From: Phlyctochytrium arcticum
Taxonomy: Eukaryota > Chytridiomycota > Chytridiomycetes > Chytridiales > Chytridiaceae
Direction of reading: 5' to 3'
Assembly: GCA_025602905.1 (NCBI GenBank)
Contig: JAHLKI010000010.1
Span: forward strand, 310,001 to 374,000
DNA: 64,000 nt
The position numbers were made by a program, and so were the translations under genes. Positions within the stretch are counted from its first letter, which is position 1; the number at the start of each line of letters is the position of its first letter. This document shows, in pieces, positions 45,437 to 55,199 of the stretch. The notes beneath the pieces are model-generated. The model made no database searches. It saw nothing but the letters and a program-made list of their open reading frames with translations, and was not told the DNA's origin.

Positions 45437-46801
45437 ATGAAGTGAGTTTCTTATAATTGTTCTCCCACCACTTCAAAAAACAGAGCTAACCTTTTTTCTC
45501 CTCCAAGCGTTATTCAAGAAATCAACCGGCTAAATGCCACCGAACTCTTTCGCGACATTCAATCCTCGGCGTCCTGGCACGCAACGTACAAAGACTCTGC
45601 CTACATTTTTGCAGGAGGATTCCCGTACAATCTGACTGAAGGCGACCTGATTGCCGTCTTTTCCCAATATGGCGAGATAGTCGACCTGAATTTGGCGCGG
45701 GATAAGCAGACGGGCAAGTCAAAGGGGTTTGCGTTTGTTGCGTATGAGGATCAGAGGAGTACGGTTTTGGCTGTGGATAATTTTAATGGGATGAAGGTTT
45801 GTTTGCTTGGGTGTTTACTAGAGTTTCGTATTCTGACGGTTTTCTCCTACGTAGTTGTTGGGCAGGACGGTTCGTGTTGATCACGTCAAAAAGTACCGGG
45901 GCCCGAATAAGGATGATGACGAGTATGATTCGGAAGAGGAACGCCGCAAAAAGCTACAAATCCTGCCTCCACATTTACGACCGCAAGATCCGAACGCAAA
46001 AGGTTTGACCTTCACATCCATTCCATCCCATCACAGTCTGACCCAGCATTGCAGAAGCAGAATCTGAATCTGAAGAAGAAGAAGATCCAGAGCTTCAGGC
46101 TTTGAAAGCCAAAGCGGCGGCATTGGACGAGGAAGATCCGATGCGGGAATACATGTTGAAAAAGTTGGCCAAAAAGGCCGAGAAGGCGAAATCGAAACGG
46201 CTGAAAAAGGAAAAGAAGGAGGAGAAGAAGAAACGAAAGGGCAGTGGGTTGAAAAGGTGAGATTTCAATCGGTTATAAGGTTTAGGTATTGAAGCTGATG
46301 GGATGAGATAGGGAACTGAGTATGGACAAGGAAGATAAGAAAGATTGGAAACGACGTGGTCGATCAGGATCCCGGTCGCCCCCTCCTGCTGTTGAGCGTG
46401 GACGAGGCACATCTCCAGCAGCACGAGGACCTCCTAGCACTGTTACTGGCATCAAGAATGATCTATCCTCTGGCCGCCGTTCCAGTCGGTCACCTTCACC
46501 GCCATCCCATCGCCGTCATCGCCGGTCGTCCCCCTCCCCCTCCCCACCCTCTCGTCGCCCTATTCCTCGCTCACGGTCACCACCACCATCACGTCGTGGT
46601 CGTCGCTCTCCAACCCGACGGTCACCTTCACCATCATCGCGTCGCCGTCAGTTATCCCCTGCATCCTCGCCATCACATCGTCGGCACTCCCGTTCCCGCT
46701 CACCACCACGGCAATCCCAATCGCGCCATAGCTCCAGTCGTCGTCAAAGTCAGAGTCCGCGACGTCGATCCAGACAATCTCGCGAACGATATCGAAGGTA
46801 G
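45437..46801 (+). CDS. IST3: Spliceosomal RRM protein Ist3/RBMX2 (Snu17)
   Basis: Five exons (45437-45441, 45508-45796, 45855-46002, 46055-46256, 46312-46801) give 377 residues. The first coding exon holds only five bases of coding sequence. The RRM (about residues 36-115) has RNP2 YIFAGGFP and RNP1 KSKGFAFVAYED, with the family-specific flanks ASWHATYKDSAYI and STVLAVDNFNG. The C-terminus is acidic, then Lys-rich, then a long Arg/Ser-rich domain. Ist3, with Bud13 and Pml1, forms the RES complex, which promotes splicing and retention of unspliced pre-mRNA. The RS tail is longer than in yeast and closer to animal RBMX2. It is divergent from the Cox17 fusion with 248 bp between them. Confidence 0.93.
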
Positions 46802-47076
46802 CTCCCCCCTGGCAGGTTCCCGCAATTGATACCCCATTCCCCCATTGGCAAAGTAAAGCTACACATGCGAAACTGTATATAAAATGTTCCTGTGGACATT
46901 GGGAATGCAAAGTATAGTTTAAATCTTTAGTGATTGGGCAAACGTAGAGGTTTATGGGTATACTTAGTAGAGTACGATTCGATTGGCAAAGAAAGGCGGA
47001 GAAGGACGGGGAGTATTTATTTATACATGGAAAGAGTGAAGGGTTGGGTATGCAAAAAATGGATGATTTGTTACGA

Positions 47077-48300
47077 CTAGGAGTGGGATTTGACGACACA
47101 GCGAAACTTTTGAATTTCCGGAATCATGTTCTCGTGGCGGCGCAGGGCATCCTTTCGCACAAAGCCCTTGCCGCAGCGCTGGCACAAAAAGGGCTTGGTG
47201 CCCTCGTGGATGCGTTCATGGCGGTTGAGGTCGTGTTTGCGGAGAAATTGCTGGCGGCAGTTGGGGCACACGAATGGGCGAGCGAGCTGGTGGATGCGGT
47301 AGTGGGAGCGGAAATTGCAGAGACGCGAAAAGTCTTTGGGGCAGGACGGGCAGGATACTTTTCCGGTGTGAAGGTGTTGGAGGGTGGCGAGGGCGATGAT
47401 TTCGGGAAAGGGCGTTTGGGAGTAGGGCGAGTCGTCCGAGTCGCTGCTGCTGCTGCTGCTGTCGGGATAGGAGGGCGGGCTCGTCATCAGGGGCGACGAG
47501 GGCGATGCCGATCCCGACGAAGCGGCAGATCCACCAGGGCTCAAGGGATACGCTGCTGATGCTGCTGATCCTGTGCTGCTACTGGTGCCTCGGCTCCGGC
47601 TTCGACTTTGGTGGCTCCTGGGCTTGGGATCGGGCTCGGCGGCAGTGGCCGCTGACGGGTAATACTCGTAGTGAGAGTGTGGGTAATGGGGCATGTCAAT
47701 GGGCAGAGATGTACGGCGCATCTTGTGGTGAGGCCCATCAGAGCCAAACGACTGCCGAGATTGATGGGCGGTTGGGGACAAGGCTGGGGACAGGGCCATG
47801 GGGCGATGTTGATGCGGTTCACTGTACGAGTAGATTCTCGTAGCATAATGTGGGTGTGGGGGCATCTCATGGCCATGTGGATAGGTGTTGCGGTGGTGTT
47901 GATGCTGTTGGAGGGCTGACGAATAATGTGCATGGCTGGAATCTAATGGCTGAGTCGCCACGACGACTGTGGTTTTCGCCAGTGTTGAGGATGATGATGA
48001 TGATGGTGGTGGTGGTAGTGGTGGAGGTAGGGCGTGGAGGGGCGGGGCGAGCGGCCAGGGTTGGCCATTGGTGCTGCGATCGGGTGACGGCGAAGGGTAG
48101 GTGGAAGATTGGGTATAGATGGAATGGCTGCGAGGATTAGAAGACAGGGAGAGTCGACGGACGGCGGAAATGTCGAGCGGAGTTGGCTGATGCTTGGTGT
48201 AGCGAGTCGCAGTCGTCGTTGAAGATGCGATGACGGGAGCATCCCGGCGCGTAATGGGATCGCGGGAAAACGAGCAAACCAGGTCGGCAATGGCTACCAT
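47077..48300 (-). CDS. C2H2 zinc-finger protein
   Basis: A single exon of 407 codons runs from the ATG at 48300. The first 290 residues are Ser/Pro/His-rich and low in complexity. The C-terminus has three adjacent fingers: CPSCPKDFSRLCNFRSHYRIH, CPNCRQQFLRKHDLNRHERI and CQRCGKGFVRKDALRRHENM. The third lacks the usual second histidine spacing and may use a later Cys or be non-canonical. The arrangement fits a sequence-specific nuclear transcription factor; target genes cannot be inferred. It converges on IST3. The long antisense open frames here are shadows of the repetitive codons. Confidence 0.85.
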   Translation of the reverse strand: MVAIADLVCSFSRDPITRRDAPVIASSTTTATRYTKHQPTPLDISAVRRLSLSSNPRSHSIYTQSSTYPSPSPDRSTNGQPWPLAPPLHALPPPLPPPPSSSSSSTLAKTTVVVATQPLDSSHAHYSSALQQHQHHRNTYPHGHEMPPHPHYATRIYSYSEPHQHRPMALSPALSPTAHQSRQSFGSDGPHHKMRRTSLPIDMPHYPHSHYEYYPSAATAAEPDPKPRSHQSRSRSRGTSSSTGSAASAAYPLSPGGSAASSGSASPSSPLMTSPPSYPDSSSSSSDSDDSPYSQTPFPEIIALATLQHLHTGKVSCPSCPKDFSRLCNFRSHYRIHQLARPFVCPNCRQQFLRKHDLNRHERIHEGTKPFLCQRCGKGFVRKDALRRHENMIPEIQKFRCVVKSHS

Positions 48301-48544
48301 CGCTCACTCTTTTCGTTGCGACTTTGTGTTGGATGTTGGGAAGGAAGGTGGGTGTAATGGAGATCTGGAGGGAAGCGGGGGGGTTGATGTGCGGTATTTA
48401 TGGGGGAATGCCTGGGATTTGACGGGGTGGGGGGAACTTTGACGGGGACGAGGAAGAGTCAGTCAGGGACGACGACGCCTCGATCCGGCCGGGGGGAAAA
48501 GGACAAGTCTCGCCGAGGACGACGACGGAGGAGATGTCTGGAGG

Positions 48545-48649
48545 GCAGGGCCAGCGGGTAATATTTATATACGTGTGTGTGTGTGTGCCAGGGGCGTGTG
48601 TATTCGGGGGGTGGGGTGCAGGGCCAGCGGGTAATATTTATATACGTGT
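48545..48649 (+). repeat. Two 32-bp direct repeats containing a TATATA motif
   Basis: The same 32 bases (GCAGGGCCAGCGGGTAATAT...) occur at 48545-48576 and 48618-48649, 73 bp apart, separated by a GT-rich and G-rich spacer. They lie about 245 bp upstream of the zinc-finger gene start and could be promoter elements or a local duplication. Confidence 0.85.
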
Positions 48650-49886
48650 ATCATTATAGATTGAGCTAAATTTAAGTCGACAGAATGGTTGATGAAATGA
48701 ATCGCTGTGGTCCCGTCGGGTTTGATTGAGCCTCGCCGACACAACACACAACACGCGTGGGCAAACGGCCTTTGTTGCGTTGTCGCGCGCGTCTGTCTGG
48801 TCGCTTCGCCGTGCCGTGCCTTGACGCGTCGCTCCGTTTCCGGTTGGACTTTTGGGACTCGTTAAGATGAGCCAGCCAGCCAGCCAACGCAAGGAGGTTT
48901 CCGAAACTGTAAAAACAACCTGCCCCGCGGCTCCATCATGTCCCCACCCGGGTCCCTGGCTGGCTGGCCGGCAGTACGAAACTCGGTGCTTCGGCTCGCA
49001 ATCGCCATCGCCGCTGCCTTCCACCACTGTATAAATTCCGCCTGGTAGAGCCGTGGATCTGGATGTCCCTGCTGCCTCCAATTGCAGTAATGGGGGAGGG
49101 CCCTGCTGCATGTACTCGAGTATAACTCGTACATGATCTGCGCTTCAGGGAATCAGGGACCGGCCGGGAGCAACGCAGAAATATTATCCGACCGACCGGC
49201 TGCGGCTTGCGCTTCAGATCCGAGCGTTCCAGCGATGCGCGTTGATGTTTTTGGCTGGGACAAAGTGCCAAAGTGCGTGGCGGCGGTTCTTCGTCTCTTG
49301 CTTTTTGGCGCGCGAGATGATGACCTTCACACAATCTGCCCAATGTCAAGTCAATTTACGTTGTCGGCTCATGGACATTCTGGTGGACATTGGGCAGCCA
49401 GGGCATTAATCTCTCTCCACTTTTCGTCGTCGTCATATCATACTCGAGATGCATAACCATGTGAGCAGGGGCCAAGACCCCAGGAGAAGCAAGAAGGTCT
49501 TGGATGGGGACGGAACCCTGAACCTGTTCATATGTTTCTCTAGACGTTTCTCGAGAGCCAGCCAGGCAGGCAGGGCACAAATGCCTAATAACACAGTTTC
49601 AGACGGGTGGGGCTGATGATATATAACACTCGAGGAAATTGTGCATGAGACAAAAAGTAGGTTTCAGGCAAGAAAGTATCCCTCAAATTCAAGGCCCCAA
49701 AAGGCAGCCAACACATGGCGATCTTATCATGGCCGTCAATAATGTGCGACTTTAGCAAAGTGTCTCCAGGGTTCCGCATGAACTGACGTCAACCCGATGT
49801 ATACAGATCCTGATTTACATCATACATATCGCACATTCGACTTTCTCATATACTCGAGTATATATATCCGGACGCTCAACGGCGGC

Positions 49887-50755
49887 TGCCAGCCCAGGTG
49901 CCAACCAGCCTGCCAAGATGTCGCTGAGATATCGACAGACCACCAGACAGACCATCGACAGACCATCGACAGACCATCGACCAGCAAAGCCACGCGTCCC
50001 AGACTGTCGGTTTGTGTTCCCCGCGCAGACCCAAACGTCCCGAGTTCCGTGGGTTGATGAAGGGGAACCCGTAGATGGAATATTGTGGGACCCTCTGGGA
50101 CCCTCGGGTTTTAAGCGTTTGGTGTGCATGCAGCTCCGGTGAATAAAGGCGGGTGCGGTCTTTGTGATGGGTGAGGACCTGACATTTCCTCGGGTATGGT
50201 CTCTTGCAAGATGGTTTCCCCGACGGCCCATCTCATCTGCGCTGATTCTTTCCAAAAGTGTAGCCGTATTCTCGGTATCTGACCCAGTGTGTGGGGTGGA
50301 CTGTTTGTAGATTCGGCTTGTGCCAGCCCAGCCTGCCAAGATGTCGCTGAGATATCGACAGACCACCAGACAGACCATCGACAGACCATCGACCAGCAAA
50401 GCCACGCGTCCCAGACTGTCGGTTTGTGTTCCCCACGCAGACCCAAACGTCCCGAGTTCCGTGGGTTGATGAAGGGGAACCCGCAGATGGAATATTGTGG
50501 GACCCTCTGGGACCCTCGGGTTTTAAGCGTTTGGTGTGCATGCAGCTCCAGCATTGGACCTGCATGCAAGGTGAATAAAGGCGGGTGCGGTCTTTGTGAT
50601 GGGTGAGGACCTGACATTTCCTCGGGTATGGTCTCTTGCAAGATGGTTTCCCCGACGGCCCATCTCATCTGCGCTGATTCTTTCCAAAAGTGTACCCGTA
50701 TTCTCGGTATCTGACCCAGTGTGTGGGGTGGACTGTTTGTAGATTCGGCTTGTGC
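49887..50755 (+). repeat. Two-unit tandem duplication of about 423 bp
   Basis: The sequence from GCCTGCCAAGATGTCGCTGA at 49908 recurs at 50331 with about 95% identity through ATTCGGCTTGTG. Differences include the number of CAGACCATCGA sub-repeats (three against two) and an extra ~20 bp (CATTGGACCTGCATGCAAG) in the second unit. The duplication is recent. No function can be assigned. Confidence 0.9.
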
Positions 50756-51883
50756 GACTTTGTGGACGGATTATCCAGAGCTTGGGAAGACCCTTGGGTC
50801 CAGCCCCGTTTCGTGCGAGGGCGGGAGACCCGGAGATTCGATTTCGAGCCCATTTTTGCTCACAGAAAGATCGTTACCCCCGAGGGTCTAGAATCATTCT
50901 TCTTTCATTCATCCATCGTGGACTGCCACATGTCTTTAATGAAAGGAACGGCGGGAGACACCATGGACTCATACCGGATATAGCGATCTGCAAGGTCCTC
51001 AATTCTACATAGTTTACCGGTGAGCGACGGGTCGGTCAAGAGGAGAACGAATGGCAAGGAGCAAGGCCGACGTGGTTGAGCCTCGACCGGCCCGGCGTGC
51101 GTATTACTGCGTAATGCTGATCAGGTCGGACCAACTTACGAACTGCTGCAAGAGTACAGTACAATACTTGCAGTGTCTCGTGGGGATGAAAGATGTGGAC
51201 CCAACTATATATATGTGCTGAGTTTAACTGCTCGCAGATCGGGATATGTAATTCGCCCATGCAGCCGGCCGGCAAATGCCACACTGCAGTATATATACTC
51301 GCATCACAGCTATGATAAGTTTGCGAATGACATAAAATGTTAAACTGCCAATTATCGATTGAGTAGCCTTCATTTCTCACCCACCGAGATCCCCACTTTG
51401 CGCACATTTCTCATCGCGGACTACTGCAGGACTACTGCAGGACTACTGGCGGTGAGCAGGCGGTGAGGTGTTCACTGATTCTGCCGTGTTGGATCTGACG
51501 ACGCGTCCGCGACGCGTGCAGGCACAGTCATGCTTTTGACTGGCTCACTCGAATCGGTTGCAAACCCTGCATCCGACGCCACCCAGAGCGCGGTCTGAGT
51601 TGCATCAAGACTTTCGAGAGCGCTTGGTGTGCAAAAGAAAATATCATCACAGTTCTACGCCTCTAACAAGCATAAACGCAACTTTTGGAAGCTGATTCAA
51701 AGCCGGCAAACGAATAGATTGGCTGAAGAATATAGATCCTTACGGTCACTCATCCCCAACGTTATTTGGCTACAAGAGACTAGTCTATCAATCGGAGCCG
51801 GAAGAGCCACTTGACCGATCTCCACAATTCTTGGCCTGGACGCAGTTCGACTTGACCGCAACAATACTGTTTTTGGCAACACA

Positions 51884-52174
51884 TCAAGATCTTTTTGACC
51901 GGTTGAGACAAGGGGACTCTTTTCCTTGGAGGCTTTGAGTCCTCCACCTCCCAGTAAACTTTGAAACTCCGACAACGAAAACGCCGAATAGAAGAACAGA
52001 GTTGAAGGGAACTCCAGTTTTCTGGGTAGGAACTGTAGATACCCCTACGTCGTTTAATCCTGGTTCTTTGGGAAATAGAGATTGAATCCGTTCTTGTGTT
52101 GTCTCTTGAAGGGCGGGCACCACTTCAGGTATGTCGGCCATGTGATTTTGCACCTCCAACGCTCGATCGCTCAT
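51884..52174 (-). CDS. Small hypothetical protein with one hydrophobic segment
   Basis: An open frame of 96 codons from the ATG at 52174 reads MSDRALEVQNHMADIPEVVP, with an acidic start and a hydrophobic run SVLLFGVFVVGVSKF near residues 67-81, then a short basic tail. A second frame overlapping its end stays open to 51697, so a splice or frameshift could extend it. I do not recognise the family. It is divergent from the RRM gene. It could be spurious. Confidence 0.3.
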   Translation of the reverse strand: MSDRALEVQNHMADIPEVVPALQETTQERIQSLFPKEPGLNDVGVSTVPTQKTGVPFNSVLLFGVFVVGVSKFTGRWRTQSLQGKESPCLNRSKRS

Positions 52175-52316
52175 GCCGGATCTAGTAAACAAGCAAATGC
52201 CGGCATAGTTCTAAATAACCTACTGCATCCCAAAGCACCCATCTCTACACAGTGGCCGATCCCATCCCACGCACCCCTTCACCTAATACCATTACTCCTA
52301 CCCTCTCTCTGCCACA

Positions 52317-54747
52317 ATGTCACATCTACCCAAAACCACGATCCATGTCACAAACATTACAAAGGACAAGGCAACCCTGAAGCGCATGTTTCAGGAAATG
52401 GATGGCTTTCGGCGGATCTCGTTTCACCAAGACTATTGTTTCGTGTGCTTTGATGACTTGAGTTATGCCACCAATGCTATTGACACCATTCACAGTCAGG
52501 TGAGTTGAACCTCTTCTGTGCATAATCTTGATTCAAAGTGAATGGGGACTAACCAATGAGCACAGACGGATATGCTTGCGGCTTACGCCAAGCATGGGGT
52601 GACGTCCGCTACCACACCCACAATAGCCGTCCATCCTAACCCCATCCTCTACGTTAGCTTATTTCCCTACTTTACCGAGCCCGAACTGACAAAAATATTT
52701 CGTGCATATGAAGGGTTTGACAGCTGTCGATTTTTCCCCAGTCATGCGCTGGTGCGGTTCAAGGATGTCGAGTGTGCCAAGTTGGCCTTGGAAGATTTAA
52801 ACTCGACCACTAATTTATTCGCCAATTATTCTACCAAGGGCGCCAAACAAAGCAATGGCCGCACCAATCGCCGCAACAACACTCATCCTTCCACTCATGG
52901 TTACTACAATGAAATGGAGGCTGTGAGCGACCCTGCCCGGGCCACGCATCCGGAGAGCAGCCACAACACTGGATCAAGTCAACCTAAGCGAACCATTCAC
53001 GTTACCAACATTGAACAGGATAAGGCCTATATTCTCCAGCTGTTTTCGCAATATGACGGGTTTCGTCGCGTTGCATTCTACGCCGACTACTGCTTTGTCT
53101 GCTTTTCCGACACCCAACAAGCTGCAAAGGCAATCGAAGAAATTCTCTTCCGCACCAAAATGAAGGCCAATTTCGCCAAGGCTGATTTTATACCTCACCA
53201 AATACCTGCCTCAGCTATTGGTTATCCCAACTCTATTATTCGCATATCTGACTATCCATCCAATACTTCGGATTATGACCTAGTCCGACTATTTGAGCAC
53301 TTTAAGGGATTTCAAGACATTCACTTTTATCATGCATCCTGCTTGGTGTATTTCAAAGAACAGTGTCATGCCAAAGTGGCGCTGGATGCCGTGAATACGA
53401 CTACGAATTTTACCGCCATTTACTCCAAGAAGGGTTATGGGGCTCGGCAGAAGGCTCCTGGAGCGGTGGCCCGTGGAGCACGAATCGCGCAAAGCATGGG
53501 ATCCAACAGCATTGAACCGATCAGCCGAAGCGCTGCCCCTCCAGCGATGACCAGCGAAGCTAATGTCTCAAATGATTCATCACCGCTATCGTCAGATGCT
53601 GCACAGGAAGACGAGTCATCGTCCTCCCCCCGCAACAGCCCCTCTCCCCCACCTCCAGGAATGCAAGATCTTACTTTGGAGGATAACGATGAACTAGATG
53701 AAGATTTTGTATCGCGTGGTACGGATTACGTACGTCGGTCGCCGTCACCACCAGCTTCCATGAGCATCATCTCTCGTCCTGAGTTGATCAATCCCCGCCA
53801 CACCCTCGCGGCTGCTGCTGAACATTCCCGCATTGTCACTCTGGATGGGGAAGAGCACCGGCAGTTATCCTTTGGCTTTACGTCCAATTACTCTGTCTCG
53901 CGCGATGGCAGTGATGAGACAAATAGTCTTCATGGTTCGGAACTGGATGGTCCTGACCTGGTCATTCAAGAATATGTTTCGAGACATATGCATCACGCAC
54001 ACAATCAGCAGCCCTCTGATTCTCTGTCTACCTCCCACCACCATATGCTTCGACAGGAGCCACAATTTGAGAAACATCAGCAGCAACATCACCATCAGCA
54101 ACAGCAACAGCAGCATCTTGACATGCAACGAGAGCTGCATCAGCAGCACCAACAACATCAGTTGCAAGTGACGGCCCATACAGCGGGCTCAATGCCCTTA
54201 CCAACATTCCCGCAATTTCCACAACAACTATCCAATCAACACCGTCCATCCCAAGTATCCACCATGGTCGAATCTTTCAACACCTCCACCAGCTCTGTCA
54301 CTACCACCCAATATACAACATACCCTGTCCACAGTAAAGATCTGTCACTTCATCATCAGGTCACCAGCAATAATAATAATCACGTAATGAACAAGGAACC
54401 GGTCTTGCCCGTTGAATCACAAGTCTTGGCCGCCAAGAGCTTTATCGATTTCCTTTACGCCCGATATCTACGCTTAGAGCACGAAAATCGGATCCTGCGT
54501 AAGCAAACTGGGCATCATGGGTTACTCTCCTCCCTAGACCCCCACACTTTACAGCATCAGCACACGTTGTCCCCTGATTTTCATCGTAACCCACACTCGC
54601 ATCTGGCTCATGAAGGATTACCCCATCCGCAAGCCATACATAATCAGCAGCATCCCCAACACCCACATCCTACCATGCATCACAGTCAGCATGCACTCGC
54701 GCACCCTCCGCATAATCTACTTCAACTTAATCAGCAACAACAACAGC

Positions 54748-54812
<65 letters not shown>

Positions 54813-55199
54813 CAAGACGAACAGCAACATCAACAGCTTCTCCAACAACAGCAAGATCAAGAGCAACAACAGCACGAGCAAGCTCAACAGCAACAATCAA
54901 CCGATTCATCGCTGTCTCAGGATGACCCTTCCTTAAAAGGTACCCCCACAACTACCATACCTGGGTCAGCGCCCTCAGCCGCAGCGCAATCCTCAGCACC
55001 AACAGTCTTGCCCGACCACACCGAAGTCAACAACAGTTGGCTAGACCTCGACCACCTCCGCAATGAAAACAAACAATTACGGCTCGAACTGGCACGAACC
55101 AAAGAAGACCTTGCCCATCGCAACTTGGAATTTGAACGACTAGATGCGGCTCACAAGTCTTGTGGCGTGTTGCAGGGACTACTGGCCATGTGTGAATGA
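52317..55199 (+). CDS. Four-RRM, glutamine-rich RNA-binding protein
   Basis: Two exons (52317-52499 and 52566-55199) encode about 938 residues. The N-terminal half has four RRM-like domains arranged as a duplicated pair: TIHVTNITKDKATLKRMFQE and ILYVSLFPYFTEPELTKIF, then TIHVTNIEQDKAYILQLFSQ and IIRISDYPSNTSDYDLVRLF. The first and third share CFVCF, and the second and fourth share a TTxxxxxYxxKG end. Ser/Pro-rich and acidic linkers follow, then a long His/Gln-rich region with a pure CAA/CAG tract, and finally a C-terminal leucine-zipper-like coiled coil (RNENKQLRLELARTKEDLAH). This looks like an mRNA-binding regulator that can oligomerise and form condensates. The exact orthologue is not recognised. 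Confidence 0.85.
54735..54812 (+). repeat. CAA/CAG triplet tract coding for polyglutamine
   Basis: A run of CAA units passes through one ATA codon into pure CAG units. Split codon use reduces but does not remove the chance of slippage, so allele-length variation is expected. Confidence 0.9.

Larger units (their letters stand above)
48301..51883. other. Long intergenic region with direct repeats
   Basis: About 3.6 kb has no recognisable gene. It contains a 32-bp direct repeat, a two-unit 423-bp tandem duplication, short GACCATCGACA repeats, several CTCGAG palindromes and TATATA tracts. Open frames in 49.8-50.7 kb recur on both strands because of the duplication and show no protein family. Confidence 0.5.

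Noticed and set aside
46356..46829. Alternative frame through the Arg/Ser tail of Ist3
   Set aside because: Arg/Ser repeats stay open in several frames; the in-phase exon joins the RRM.
46954..47559. 201-codon plus-strand frame opposite the zinc-finger gene
   Set aside because: It is antisense to three clear C2H2 fingers and shows no domain.
49815..50668. Repeated minus-strand frames of 110-196 codons
   Set aside because: They exist only because the 423-bp unit is duplicated; no family, no start context, and equally long frames run on the other strand.
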